A stretch of 64,000 nucleotides of DNA from Dermacentor variabilis (taxonomy: Eukaryota; Arthropoda; Arachnida; Ixodida; Ixodidae). Below the pieces are notes generated by a model, which worked only from the letters and a program-made list of their open reading frames with translations, was not told where the DNA came from and searched no databases. Each line of letters begins with the position of its first letter. Position 1 is the first letter of the stretch. The stretch covers positions 206,480,250 through 206,544,249 of the forward strand of contig NC_134570.1 in assembly GCF_050947875.1 (NCBI RefSeq), given 5' to 3'. A program made the translations under genes and the position numbers. Positions 10,942 to 22,449 of this stretch are shown piece after piece.

Positions 10942-12561
10942 TTGTGGATTGCTCAGCCACCTTATTCATCACCGCCCTTGTCCGAAGCTAAAGAATTCTT
11001 AGATCTATATACATTGTTTTCGCTAACACAGTTGGTAACGCAAGTCACTAGGACTGTAACAAGTACGGCAAATACTCTAGATTTAATCCTAACCACAAAT
11101 CCAGAACTAGCTACAGATCTAAAATATCTGCCAGGTATCAGTGATCATCTTCTGCTCAATTTTGTCATTAATACGCCACGTCCTAAAGCGAATAAAATAA
11201 AGAAAACCATCCTAGATTACAAACGGGCTAACTTTGCCGCTATTAATAATGAACTATGTACATTTATTGATCATTTGCTTCTTAATTTCGATACCCGCTC
11301 TGTCGAAGAAAATTGGCTACTGTTCAAAACGAAGGTACACCAACTATCAGACAAATATATTCCTAAGCGCATCGTCACCTCTAACCCTCAAGCACCCTGG
11401 TACAATTCATACATCAGGCGACTCTCATTCACTGATAAATTGCATCGCATTCTTGACCAGTCATCTTGCGCGGATTGCATCTTTTTAGATTTCGCGAAAG
11501 CTTTTGACAAAGTATGCCATCAATTGTTGCTTTATAAATTAAGTCATCTTAATCTTGATCCACATGTCTTTAGATGGATTCAATCTTTCCTTCTCAACCG
11601 CAGGCAGTTTGTTTTCACTAATGGCACAACTTCACCGCTTACTAACGTACTATCTGGTGTACCACAAGGATCCGTCCTCGGACCCCTTCTATTCTTAATT
11701 TATATTAATGACCTTCCGTCCACCCTATCTTCTGCCAGCCACCTTTTTGCTGACGACTGTGTAATTTTCCGCGAAATATGTAACCTCAACGACATTAATA
11801 CTCTCCAGACCGATCTTAATTTGGTCTCTAACTGGTCTAAAACTTGGAAAATGGAATTAAATATTAACAAATGTAAGTTCATGCGTGTTTCTCGCTGCTC
11901 TAACACTCCCCCTTCTTCTTATTGTCTTAATGGCATTCCTCTTGATTCCGTCACATCATATAAATATCTAGGCGTACATATATCACGAAACTTAACATGG
12001 AATGCCCATACTGAATACGTTACCAATAACGCTAATCGCATGTTAGGGTATTTACGTCGCAACTTCTCTGCTGCTCCTTCGTCCTTAAAACTCCTACTTT
12101 ATAAATCACTAATAAGACCTAAACTTGAATACGCGTCATCTATATGGGACCCTGGGCATGAAAATCTTATATATTCTCTTGAACTTATACAAAATATCTC
12201 CGTTCGCTTCATTTTTTCAAATTACAACCGTACTGCAAGTATCACAGCCATGAAAACTAACCTTTCTCTCCCATCTTTAACATCTCGTCGGAAAATCAGT
12301 CGCCTGACTCTATTCCACAAGGTATATCGTCACGTCACGCTACATGGCGATCTTATTGCACCACCGGAATACGTCTCCCATCGCACTGATCATCGGCACA
12401 AGGTTGGCATCCAAAAATGCAAAACTAAAGCTTGTTTTCAGTCATCCCTTCCCCAGACATCTGTCGAATGGAACCGCCTCCCTCCCGATATTGCAGCCAT
12501 CGAGGATAACCAACGATTTCGTGATGCACTAACAACCTTTGTTTGTTTTGGAGAATGTTGA
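10942..12561 (+). CDS. LINE endonuclease C-terminus fused to reverse transcriptase
   Basis: This 539-codon frame belongs to a CR1/Jockey-group LINE. It starts with the endonuclease end (NTLDLILTTNPE, and GISDHLLL with the catalytic SDH motif). At about 11424 it jumps from PWYNSYIRRLS straight to FTDKLHRILDQ, without the several hundred bases that normally encode the first RT motifs. The rest is typical: FLDFAKAFDKV, SGVPQGSVLGPLLF, FADD (catalytic), and a thumb ending ...VCFGEC. RT fingers motifs 0-2 are missing, so activity is not expected. The open frame survived because the deletion is a multiple of three. Confidence 0.85.
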   Translation: MWIAQPPYSSPPLSEAKEFLDLYTLFSLTQLVTQVTRTVTSTANTLDLILTTNPELATDLKYLPGISDHLLLNFVINTPRPKANKIKKTILDYKRANFAAINNELCTFIDHLLLNFDTRSVEENWLLFKTKVHQLSDKYIPKRIVTSNPQAPWYNSYIRRLSFTDKLHRILDQSSCADCIFLDFAKAFDKVCHQLLLYKLSHLNLDPHVFRWIQSFLLNRRQFVFTNGTTSPLTNVLSGVPQGSVLGPLLFLIYINDLPSTLSSASHLFADDCVIFREICNLNDINTLQTDLNLVSNWSKTWKMELNINKCKFMRVSRCSNTPPSSYCLNGIPLDSVTSYKYLGVHISRNLTWNAHTEYVTNNANRMLGYLRRNFSAAPSSLKLLLYKSLIRPKLEYASSIWDPGHENLIYSLELIQNISVRFIFSNYNRTASITAMKTNLSLPSLTSRRKISRLTLFHKVYRHVTLHGDLIAPPEYVSHRTDHRHKVGIQKCKTKACFQSSLPQTSVEWNRLPPDIAAIEDNQRFRDALTTFVCFGEC

Positions 12562-12655
12562 AATTATGTCCTAACAAAATTCACTGTATTGTATTTATTG
12601 TCTTTGTAACCTATATTACCCACTCCCCTCTGTAATGCCTTTGGCCCTGAGGGTA

Positions 12656-12662
12656 TAACAAA

Positions 12663-12733
<71 letters not shown>

Positions 12734-12734
12734 A
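12656..12734 (+). repeat. (AAAT)n 3' tail of the LINE
   Basis: About 19 uninterrupted AAAT units follow GGGTATAACAAATAAATAAA at the LINE 3' end. This is the template-tail type of CR1/Jockey LINEs and now also a microsatellite. The complementary frames encode only FIYL repeats. Confidence 0.9.
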
Positions 12735-12769
12735 ATGTACACCATTCAGGGGATATATTTGCCACACAA

Positions 12770-13145
12770 CCATTATTCTTCGTCTTGACGATGATGCCTT
12801 CCATGCTACGACACATAGACGGGGGTGTGGAGAAGAAGCTGGTGGCACCTATCACACCGATGCCACTAGCTCTATGAGATGATTGCCATGTGCTGATGAT
12901 GAGAATTATTTCCATGCTACGGCACTGATACACAACGGCAGATCGGCCAAGAAGCGTGTGCGCTTGTCACTTGTGACGATGACGATCTCCTTACTATGGT
13001 CCATAGACGGGGGACTAGGCAAGAAGCACATGCGTCTGCGAGGTTCTTTTATGCCACTTTGAAGTGATTGCCAAGTGCTGATGAAGATTATCATTTCCAT
13101 GCAATGACACAAACGCACAACGGTGGACTCGCCAATGCGTGGCTG
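12770..13145. repeat. Diverged tandem duplication, about 186-bp period
   Basis: CATAGACGGGGG occurs at 12814 and again at 13002; GATTGCCA-GTGCTGATGA occurs at 12881 and 13066. The blocks between (CCATGC-A-G-CAC, AAGAAGC) keep the same order, with an offset of 185-188 bp. So two copies exist, diverged by many substitutions. It is not coding; the parallel minus-strand frames reflect the duplication. Confidence 0.7.
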
Positions 13146-13269
13146 GTACATTTAAAATAACTAAGAAGAAATAAACATACAACAGCAAGTATATTGTTAC
13201 GTATAACGACCCTACTCTCTCTCTCTCTTCGTTACCTCACTGGCATTTGTTTTCAGGCAGATAAAGATC

Positions 13270-16200
13270 GCTAGCCTATAATGTAAGCGCACATCTTGCG
13301 TGCGCCGACGTCGACGGAGCCATATGCGACCTACATACAAGACGTTTTAGCTCTCTGCCGGAAAGCCTATGAAAACATGGCCGAGGCTGACAAAGTTGCC
13401 CACGTCCTTAAAGGCAATGCCGGCGATGCCTTCAACTTAGTTGTGTCCACGAATGTTACGATTGTTGACGCCATCATTACAGAATGCCATCTGGAACAAC
13501 GAAACGCCGGTGCTTCACACGTCAGTTTTAGCAACTACTGAATACCGAAGCGACATCATCGTGTTATGATGTCGCATCCACGCACCCGCCGCGTCGTCGA
13601 CGGAACGCCTACCGTGCTTGGTATTTGCACCGCTCACATTGACATTGTGGGGCGCCTGGCGTCTGTTTTGTTTGCCGTTTTGGAGCAACGCCCTTACGAT
13701 GTTATGCTCAGCTTGGACTTTTTATTAGCCCATTCCGCCCTTTTTGGTTACGCGTCTAGTGCCATGCAGCTTTAGCTGCCCCATGGCTGCTACAGTCCAC
13801 CAGTCTCACATCTAAGGTTATGCTCTCCTGAAGGTATTCGCCTGGTGCCTCAAGCCACTACGTACGTCACTCTACTGTCGCTCCCATCTGTTCCTGACGG
13901 AATCTATGTATTATGTCCCATCGCTGACATACTACTTGAAAGAAATTTGGCCGTTCCTCATACCGGTGTTCACTGTTACAGGCAATCGGGCTTCGCCCTC
14001 TCACTAATTTTAACTGCTCAACTCAGATTATTCCGAGAGGCACGTCTTCTGGTGATATATCACCTGGAAGCGATTGCGAGATATCGGCTCTTGACGCCAA
14101 AATTTCGTCGCCATCTACAGGGACCTCCGATTCACCGACTCTCACTGACCAACTTAGCAAGATGATTACACGTGATTTTCTTCCGGCACAAGCTGCTGAC
14201 CACCGCCATCTCTTGGAAACTTACCGTGATATTTTGGACCTTGACGGCCGCCCTTTAGCCAAGACACCGGTGTGGTCGCCCATTTTATTTACACGGGAGA
14301 CGCCAATCCGATACGCCATGGGCCGTACTGTGTTACACATGCTGAATGACAAGTGATACTACGATAAGTTGATAAGATGTTGATTAAAGGCGTTATCGAG
14401 CCATCTCGCAGTCTTTGGGCGTCCCCTGTTGTCAAGAATGACGGCAGTTGGCGCTTTTGTGTGGATTACAGACACCTCAACAAAATCACACGCAAAGACG
14501 TCTACCCCCTGCGGCGTATTGATGAGGCCTTGGACGGCTTGCACGGTGCCACGTGCTTCTCATCGATAGACGTCCGATCAGGCTATTGGCAAATCTAGGC
14601 AGATGCCATGGGCCCGTAAGAAAACTGCCTTATTAACACCTTAAGGCCTCTACCAATTCAATGTTAAGCTGTTCGGCCTTTGTAATTCCCCGGCAACCTT
14701 TGAAAGAGTGATGGACGCCTTACTTCGCGGCTTTAAATGGCCCAGATGTCTACATTATCTAGACATTGTCATAGTCTTTTCACCAACTTTCACGAGTCAT
14801 CTAACGAGTCTATCGGCTATCCATGCTATCTTTCGACGCGCTAGCCTGCAATTGGAACTTAACCAGGTGCCGCTTTGGACTTCGCCAAATTACCGTTCTT
14901 GGCCATCTCGTCAGTGCCGCTGGCGTTCAACCCGACCCTAACAAGATTCGCGCTGTTCAGAACTTTCCTGATTCGTCTTCCGCAGGAGACATAAGTAGCT
15001 TTGTTGGGCTGTGCTCGTATTTGCGTCGTTTTATCAACAGTTTCGCCGAAACTGCTCGCCCACTTACCGACTGACTTTATATGGACATTACTTTCACATG
15101 AGGCCTTGCTCAAAGCAAAGCCTTCTTCGCCCTCTTACGGCTGCCCCATTGTTGGGTCATAATGAACCTTCTGCCGCCACTGAACTTCACACAGATGCCA
15201 GTGGCCATGGAATTGGCGCTGTACTTCTTGAATGAAAGCGTAACGCACAGCGTGTGATTGCATACGGCAGCCGCCTCCTGTTAGCTGCCGAAATGAATTT
15301 TTCAATTACCGAGCGGAAATGCCTGGCGTTAGGTCGGGTATTTGCCAAATTCCGCCCCTGCTTGTACAGCCGGACATTTTCCGTGGTTACCGGTCACCAC
15401 GCATTGTCCTGGCTCTCCTCACTTAAGGACCCCACTGGACGATTGGGTAGATAGGTGCTACCGCTCGAAGAATACTAATTTGCCGTTTTATACAAACCCC
15501 GCCGGTTGCACAAGGATGCCGACAGCCTCTCCCGTCAACCTGTCGACCACCCTGAATATGAACTGCATGACACTTACTCTTGCGTCCTGGCCATTGCTGA
15601 TCTGCAAGACATGCGCACTGAACAACGGCGTGATGACTGCTTACGTGTTCTCATCGATCATCTCAATTCTCGTCATTCGTAGCTCACGTCGTTGCTCACG
15701 TCGCTCACGTCGTTCGTGCTCCGCGACAAGGTTCTCTACTTTCGCAGCTTAAGCCCTGGAGGACCAGAATTTTACTCTTTGTAGGACGCCATCTCTGGAC
15801 ATTGGTTCTTGAGCAATTGCATGACGCTCCTACTGCAGGCCACCTCGGAAATTCGCGTACTTACGACTGCATACGGCGCCGCTTCTACTGGCCAAGCCTG
15901 TACCGCCGTGTGAACCACTACGCTCCAGCCTGCGCGCTCTGTCACCGCCGGAATAAACCTACTGTGCAGCCGCTGCACACATTCACCCTATTCATGTGCC
16001 CTCAGAACCATTCTTTCGCGCACCTAGGCAGCTCCTTCTCTCATCGCAGCCGCACCTTCTTGTGCCGAGTAGTTGAAGACCTACTTCGCTCCTGTTCTGC
16101 CGAGTACAAGCTTTCCACCGCCTACCACCCGGAGACAAACGGACTGACGGACTCGATGAATCGCACGTTAAAAGAAATGCTGTCTATGTAGTTTCTGACG

Positions 16201-16725
16201 AAAACAGTGATTAGGACAACACGTTGCCCTTCATAACATTCGCTTATTATTTGTCCCGTCGCGAGACCGCTCGCTTTTCATCCTTTTACCATCTGTTCGG
16301 CCGCCACCCTTCTTTGTCCTTTGACACACTGCTTCCTCACTAACGTTCCCACTGAAAATGCTCAAGACGTCTTCGGCCGGGCTCACACGGGACGGCAGAT
16401 TGCCGGCTCCCAGCTCCCTGAGTCTCAGACCGCGCAGATCTGGTACGACAGCCGACATCGAGACGTTCGATTTTCTCATGGCTCCGTTGTCTCCCTGTGG
16501 ACACCATGTCGCCGCGTCAGCTTGTCTGAAGAACTGCTGCCACGCTACACAGGGTCCTACACAATATTGCGTCATCTTGGTCATGTGAACTGCGAGATCG
16601 CCCCGCTGCACCCGCATGTCCTCACGGACGTTGCGCATGTGTCCCGGCTGAAGCCTTACTTTGCCGCGAGCTCACTTCCCTTATAGTTGGCGCCGAGACG
16701 GCGCCTTTACAGGCCAGGGTTATGT
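13270..16725 (+). pseudogene. Second decayed Ty3/gypsy retrotransposon (gag-PR-RT-RH-IN)
   Basis: The domains appear in order but in shifting frames. Gag remnant 13296-13541 (YIQDVLALCRKA, ADKVAHVLKGNAGDAF). Protease-like piece 13566-13775 (RPYDVMLSLDFL). RT 14377-14598 (GVIEPSRSLWASPVV, RFCVDYRHLNKIT) and 14690-14800 (FGLCNSPATFERVMDAL, then YLDI). RNase H near 15165-15450 ([21 protein letters not shown]). Integrase zinc finger at 15802-15990 (HDAPTAGHLG, RRFYWPSLYR, C--CHRR), a core with a large internal gap, then AYHPETNGLTDSMNRTLKE. C-terminal part 16321-16686, ending [11 protein letters not shown]. The second RT catalytic Asp is missing and part of the integrase core is deleted. A 3' LTR may start at TGTTACGG (16723). 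Confidence 0.8.
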
Positions 16726-16879
16726 TACGGCGGAACCAAGAGCGGCGCCAATCAGAAGATATGACTGTAGAGGTAAAATTGCTCGCGGCAGTCATCTTGT
16801 TTATGCATCATAGTCTTTCTTGTAAATATTATTAATAGATCTTTATATGTGAATTTGGCAAGGTAACAATATACATATG

Positions 16880-17870
16880 TCAGGAAGGGAAAAATTTTTG
16901 TTATTAAGTTTTGTTTGCAGTACCAATAAATCTGTTCGATCGGGTGTGCCGCAAGGGATTGTTATAGGTACTCTCACTTTTCGCCATTTGTATTAGCGAT
17001 ATGGGTGCAGCTTTTTCACCTCAGACAGGCATCAAACATTATGCAGACGACACCATGGTGTGTGCTAGAATACGCATCCTTAATGAAGAACAGGAACTTA
17101 ACGACCATTTACGAAAAGTCGGTCTCTGGTGTGACCAGTCGTAAATGGAGCTGAAGGCATCAAAAACTGTTTATATGCATATGACGCGTAAAAAAGGTCC
17201 GTTAATTTTCCCTTTCAACATAAACGCATCAGAATGAACGGAGGGTAGGGAATGTAAGTACCCTTTAGGGATTCATCTAACGCATGATTTGTTTTGGTCG
17301 CTGCATGTTGACAACATTTGTAATAAGGCCATGCGTTAGCTTTGGTTATTACTACGAAAGCTTCACGACGCTACCACAGAGGTAAGAACAATGGCTTACG
17401 AAATGACTTCACTTCCTGTACTGATTATGCAAGTCAGGTGTGGGAGCCGTACGCTCAACATATCACGCTAAAATGTGAGCGCGCACAAAATAAGGCCTTG
17501 AGCTTTATCTTTAACACATACGCTAAAACATAGTCCATCACCGAACTTAGAAGCAGAGCTGGTCCCATGACTGTCAAGCAGAAAATGCAGCTTAACTGGC
17601 TGACATTTATTTTTCACCTATTATGCGGGGGCCTCCAAAGCATACTTAGAAAAACACATCACATTACAGAATCCTGGTAGCAGGGGAACAAAGCACAAAA
17701 ACATATTAAACCGCTTAATTATAGAACAGAATCATTCAAACATTCGTTCTTGGTTCGAGGCATAAACGATTGCAACAACTTGACACAATATATAGGAGAT
17801 TGTCTTGATTTACAAGCTTTTGAAAAGGCTGTTATCAATTATCTGTAAACTGCCGAGAATACGTTTTATT
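16880..17870 (+). pseudogene. LINE reverse-transcriptase fragment (palm to C-terminus)
   Basis: Starting at about 16915 the reading gives SVRSGVPQG-VIG, then after a frameshift YISDMG-like residues and HYADDTMVCARI, the catalytic YADD block, followed by LRKVGLWCDQS and a stop. Thumb-like pieces continue to about 17860. This is the C-terminal half of a Jockey/CR1-group RT; the region before motif 4 is absent. Several stops make it a relic. Confidence 0.7.
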
Positions 17871-17949
17871 GTTAGCGCTTTTTCGGTTGTGCCTGTTTGG
17901 CGCATCACGTTTTTAAAAAATATTGCTGAATTTGCATTCCATTCGAGCA

Positions 17950-18400
17950 ACCCCATCTCATCGAGCTAGAGGACCACCTGGACGCGCTCATCACGTATAG
18001 CAAAATTACAAAACGCTTCTACCTCGGGCGCCGCATCTTTCCGACACTACACCCCAAAAAGGCCGAAGGCGCTAACCCTTCCCTTACTACAGACGCACAT
18101 GTACCCGAACTCCGCCAAATTACGTTTTCTATCCCGGCACGTACCCCTGCGACACGTGCGCCTCATGCGGTGACACAGCGGCTCACGCGCACATGCTCTG
18201 GGTGTGTAGAAAGCCTCTTCCCGACTCTACCAAGTGGGAGAAGTCCCTCAGAAGCTGAGTACTCACCGACCAGCGGTCGGCCGTCCAGCAGGCCCGCGAA
18301 GCGAAAGCCAGGTTCTCCCTGTCGCTCCCTACGTGGGAGACGCCCGCAACGCGCTAAACGTCCTGCAGGACCATAATAAAGGTTTCAAGTCCAGTCCAGT
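17950..18400 (+). pseudogene. LINE 3' end with C-terminal zinc finger (I/R1-type)
   Basis: From about 18130 one frame reads YPGTYPCDTCASCGDTAAHA followed by HMLWVC: a C-x2-C-x2-C...H-x-H...C cluster typical of the region after the RNase H of I/R1-type LINEs. It continues KWEKSLRS, a stop, then VLTDQRSAVQQAREA. The frame ends in a short 3'UTR. Only the distal end of the element is present. Confidence 0.65.
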
Positions 18401-18744
18401 TCAGCTACATAGCAAAATAACTTGTTAATTGTAACTCATGCGACTTACTCTATTTCTATTTGTTTATACGTTGTACCTTCCTGTCTTCATTGCTTTCTAT
18501 AGAACTGCATAAACACGTAATATGTTTAGTTTGTAGGCGGCACCAATGTAACCACAACTCCTCTCCTGGCATGTGCTGACAGTGTGAATGAATGAATGAA
18601 TGTTTGCAAGCGCATACGCACGTAGCTCTGCGAAGAACGACCAATCCGTTCCAGATTATAACGTCATCCTCATCCTCTCTTAAATCATGATAGACCTGCT
18701 CAATTGGTAAATGACACAACTGTTCTATTAGAATATTACATGAT

Positions 18745-19560
18745 TATTTGTCATACTTCGTAGCATGGGCGGGCGAAAGCACATGTGCGTGCCAGTTGCC
18801 TTTATTCCAAAGATGCAGGAATGAAATTGGCAAATTTGTAGCATTTACTAAAAAATCCCTGGCAATGAATGTGCCCAAAATTTTGCCCGTGAGGCACGCG
18901 GAGAATGTGAAAGAATCTCGATACTATTGTCGAGAACGAATGCAGCATGGCACCTCAGCCGCCTTGCCCATATTATAACTTAAAACAAAAATGGAATACA
19001 CCGGAGTTGACCAAATGGCGCCTATATGCTGTGGACTCGCATATGAAACTGCAACTTTTCCCAGGTTTTAACCGACGGGAAGAAACGTTACTGTGCCGCC
19101 TGCGAATAGGAGTTTATTTTGCAAACGTATACTCATTCCTAATTGAAATGGCGGACAGTGACAATTGCAGCATTTGTGGTGCTGAGAAAACCACCAAAAT
19201 CTCTCATGTGACTGCCCCACATACGTAGTTGGGAGGAGCGCCCTTGGGAAAGCTCTGGGGCAATTTGATCACAGGCACTTTAAAGAGTAGAAGGTTTTGG
19301 GCCTGTGGCCTCGTGCGTCTGCTGTGTGGTAGGAAGCCGCTGCTGCGTTTTTTGAAATGCAGCCGCTTGTATGACCACCTGTAACCAACTCAGCGATGAA
19401 CGCTTGTCTGTGTAACGATGCAAAGTGTAAACTTCTCTGTTCCTTCTCCTCATCCAATCTCCTTTTCCCTTCCCCCAGTGCAGTGTAGCCTACCGGGCTC
19501 TGCCTGGTTAGGCTCCCCGCCTTTCCCTTATGACTTCGCTGTCTACCTCTCTACAGCATT
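18745..19560 (+). pseudogene. LINE RNase H/zinc-finger C-terminus and 3'UTR (I/R1-type)
   Basis: The frame at 18947-19228 holds REETLLCRLRIGVYFANVYS, then LIEMADSDNCSICGAEKTTK, matching the post-RNase H segment of tick I/R1-group LINEs (R-KETLLCRL-LG...C--CG-EET-EH). The expected final Cys/His residues are partly lost. The 3'UTR (about 19475-19545: CCCAGTGCAGTGTAGCC, then GCCTGGTTAGGCTCCCCGCC) recurs in minus orientation near 27450-27545 and 40905-41035. Confidence 0.65.
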
Positions 19561-20978
19561 TCATTAACTGCTCCTCAAAAGCTTCGCTTCCCATGGTTTC
19601 TGACAAGTGCATGTGATCTGCATAATATTTTTTGATTATGCAGACCACAGATTGGCTGACTCGCAATAACTTCGGATGTAGCATACAGCATTTATACGCG
19701 GTGTTTCTTTTTTAGGACAAGCTTTTTGAATATCATATGGGGCAGATACCATTAGTCTAGTCATTAAGCTGGATAATTCAGAAAGGCGAACATCACTTGC
19801 ATGATAAATTGAAATGCATATTAGACTACTTAGCTAATATCACCATATAAATTTTCCTTAATTAGGAAATATCTTACTACGTCGAATGAGAGCTGAAATG
19901 CTGATTTCATTAAATGGTTGTGCCTCACTTTTAGAGCATTTCAGGTAGTTGTGGAATTATGGTACAAGAATTCCATTAGGCTCAATCGAAGCGAACAATT
20001 ACACCATCTTTTATGCTATGCCTGTTCAAAACCCCCAAAAGTGCTGCTTAACTTTTGACGTGAAAACAGAATATTCCTTCACCGAATGTCGAGGTGGCCG
20101 TCACAAGGCATCACAAACTAAACGGTGGGCCAGTCATCCCTCTACGATGGTTTAAGAAAATGATCATGGCACAGAAAGCTGCCATACTTCTCATTCCAAT
20201 TGTGGCTTTCTGCTGGAAATTAGGGGAACCCGCTTCCTCCGTTCTCCCGTCGAGTGCTGATAAACTGAACTTTAGGCAGCCCGACCATAGTTTCTGTGCA
20301 TGTTTCAATGGTTTCTGTAGGTAGAACAAGGATGCCATATCCTGTTTCGATGAGGTGAATAGTTTGCTTTTCCCCATCCGAAACCACTCTCCACTTGGTG
20401 CATGTTTGAATTGGTCGCAACAAAGCGTAACGTAATTAATTATATGCTGCGTTCTCGAGAAGTTGAAGCTCCATAGCGTAATTACTGGGCTGACATCTAT
20501 TCAAAAAACATACGACATGAACTTTCTGTCGTTACTCTTCAAGAACGGCGAATTATTTTGCGCGTGCCGAATTAGACGTCTGTGGACAGACTAGGCAAAG
20601 CATCTCAGACGCTTTCAAAGCCATTATTTTGCTGGATCATTGCGAATGAGCGTGTTAACGGGACTGCCTCCTCTGTTGATTTTAATACGAAAAAGGTACA
20701 AGTGCATGACTCAAGTAGGAGTTGCCGCTCGGAGCAATAAATGATATAAATGCAGCAGACCGCCATACATATAAATGAGTTACAGTCAAATAAGTGATGG
20801 TAATAGCAAGAAAAAATTTCACACATGCGTAAATCAAGCAGATACGTTGAATGAAGTGAGTAGTATAGATTTCTAGAAAAATTTAATTCAGAACATAAAT
20901 ATTCACTACATCGCTGCCTATCCGACCAAAAGTAAGAAAAAACTTACTAAATGAGAAGAAAAAGTTGCCATATCGGTG
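19561..20978. other. No recognisable gene
   Basis: AT-rich sequence. A CGGTGTTTCTTTTTTAGGA stretch near 19700 resembles ends of some arthropod elements, but I cannot find its partner. No coding frame is supported. Confidence 0.45.
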
Positions 20979-21648
20979 TGATTCCCGGCGCCATCTGTGT
21001 AACAACGATCCTATCAAGACCCACACGTGTAAAGCCGGCGACCCCAGCACCGTCATCACCGCATCGCGTGCAGCGCCGCCTACAGAGGGATCCTGCCTTA
21101 TAAGCGACTGCCCTGGAACGGCGATCATCACTTAGGCAGCAGTGGTTGCGGCTTGCGAACCGCTTCTAACCATTCTCTGCATATTTGTGCAGATTTCGTG
21201 TGCATCTGATTCCCGGCGCCATCTGTGTAACAATGATCCTATCAAGACCCACACATGTAAAGCCGGCGACCCCAGCACCGTCATCACCGCATCGCGTGCA
21301 GCGCCGCCTACAGAGGGATCCTGCCTTATAAGCGACTGCCCTGGAACGGCGATCATCACTTAGGCAGCAGTGGTTGCGGCTTGCAAACCGCTTCTAACCA
21401 TTCTCTGCATATTTGTGCAGATTTCGTGTGCATCTGATTCCCGGCGCCATCTGTGTAACAACGATCCTATCAAGACCCACACATGTAAAGCCGGCGACCC
21501 CAGCACCGTCATCACCGCATCGCGTGCAGCGCCGCCTACAGAGGGATCCTGCCTTATAAGCGACTGCCCTGGAACGGCGATCATCACTTAGGCAGCAGTG
21601 GTTGCGGCTTGCGAACCGCTTCTAACCATTCTCTGCATATTTGTGCAG
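20979..21648 (+). repeat. LINE 5'UTR tandem monomers, 228-bp period, about 2.9 copies
   Basis: The copies are 20979-21131 (partial), 21132-21359, 21360-21587 and 21588-21648 (partial). They differ by only a few substitutions (e.g. AACGATCC/AATGATCC, CACACGTG/CACACATG, GCGAACC/GCAAACC). Each full unit has CCTTATAAGCG, a TATA-like motif, at about 21097, 21325 and 21553. The array lies directly upstream of ORF1 on the same strand. By analogy with mouse L1, such monomers can be the promoter; that role is inferred. Confidence 0.85.
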
Positions 21649-21746
21649 GTTAGTGTTTCTGAAATTTTCCTCGTAGCCCATAAGTTTCCGCCGCCACCAC
21701 TGCTGCTGCTCTTTGCTTTTTGTGTTTATCTGCGTAATTCTACAAG

Positions 21747-22415
21747 ATGCCCACTAATTCCGAGTTAGCGAAAGAACTTGAGATTCTCCGTTCTGAAGTC
21801 GCAGAAATGCGTCAAAGTCTCAGTGTGTTTAATGAATTGTACGAATCTGTGAAGGCAAGAAATGACAACCTTCTCCAAGAAAACAAATCCTTGAGAGACG
21901 ATAACAAGTCTTTGATTGATAGTAACAAAAGCCTTTCACAACGAGTAGCTCACCTTGAGCAGTATTCCAGGCAAAATAACGTAGAAATTAAAGGTATTCC
22001 AAAGACTGAAGGAGAAAGCTGCCTAACAATTATCCAGGCTTTGGGTGACAAGATTGGGTGCCCTGTCACTGCTGGTGACATTGACATTGTTCACCGCGTG
22101 CCTGCCAAACAAGGAACCAACATTATCGCGCGGTTCTGCTCACGAACAAAGAAGGCTGACTTTGCTTCCAAAGCGCGTAAAGCAAGACTCACAACAACTA
22201 CAGTAGGGCTATCACATAAACCACCCACTTCCATTTTTGTTAATGATCACCTCACACCCGATAATAAGCGGCTTTTTGCGCAGGCGCTAGAGCTCAAGAA
22301 GTCTAAAGGATGGAAATTTCTATGGACCGATAACTGTGCCATTAAGGCAAGAAAGTCGGAAAACAGCCGTGTTCATCGCATATGTAGTGTAAATGATCTG
22401 TCAATCTTCAAATAA
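21747..22415 (+). CDS. LINE ORF1 protein, coiled coil plus baculovirus-FP-like C-terminal domain
   Basis: The product has 222 residues. Residues 4-75 are heptad-rich (ELAKELEILRSEVAEMRQSL, then repeated N-K-SL-D), predicting a coiled coil for multimer formation. Residues about 76-222 resemble the FP/25K C-terminal domain found in ORF1 of many invertebrate LINEs: LEQYSRQNNVEIKGIPKTEG, DIDIVHRVPAK, IIARFCSRTKK, IFVNDHLTPDNKRLFAQA, GWKFLWTD, then IKARKSENS. ORF1 proteins bind element RNA. The frame is intact, starting at ATG 21747. The domain match is from memory of the family, not from a search. Confidence 0.75.
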   Translation: MPTNSELAKELEILRSEVAEMRQSLSVFNELYESVKARNDNLLQENKSLRDDNKSLIDSNKSLSQRVAHLEQYSRQNNVEIKGIPKTEGESCLTIIQALGDKIGCPVTAGDIDIVHRVPAKQGTNIIARFCSRTKKADFASKARKARLTTTTVGLSHKPPTSIFVNDHLTPDNKRLFAQALELKKSKGWKFLWTDNCAIKARKSENSRVHRICSVNDLSIFK

Positions 22416-22449
22416 GTTCTTCCTTGCTTGCACTAACGTCTAATTCATC

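Larger units (their letters stand above)
10618..12734 (+). mobile_element. CR1/Jockey-type LINE, 5'-truncated and internally deleted
   Basis: The unit comprises an endonuclease piece (10621-10902), a fused endonuclease-RT frame (10942-12561), a short 3'UTR and a terminal (AAAT)n tail of about 80 bp (12656-12734). There is no poly(A); short tandem repeats at the 3' end are typical of CR1/Jockey-group LINEs. The 5' end is cut within the endonuclease domain. I cannot identify target duplications. Confidence 0.85.

Noticed and set aside
12564..12933. Minus-strand frames with IYLF repeats
   Set aside because: They read the complement of the (AAAT)n LINE tail.
20883..21587. Three identical minus-strand frames starting MMIAVPGQSL
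   Set aside because: They are the reverse of the 228-bp monomers; the repeat explains them and no family motif is present.
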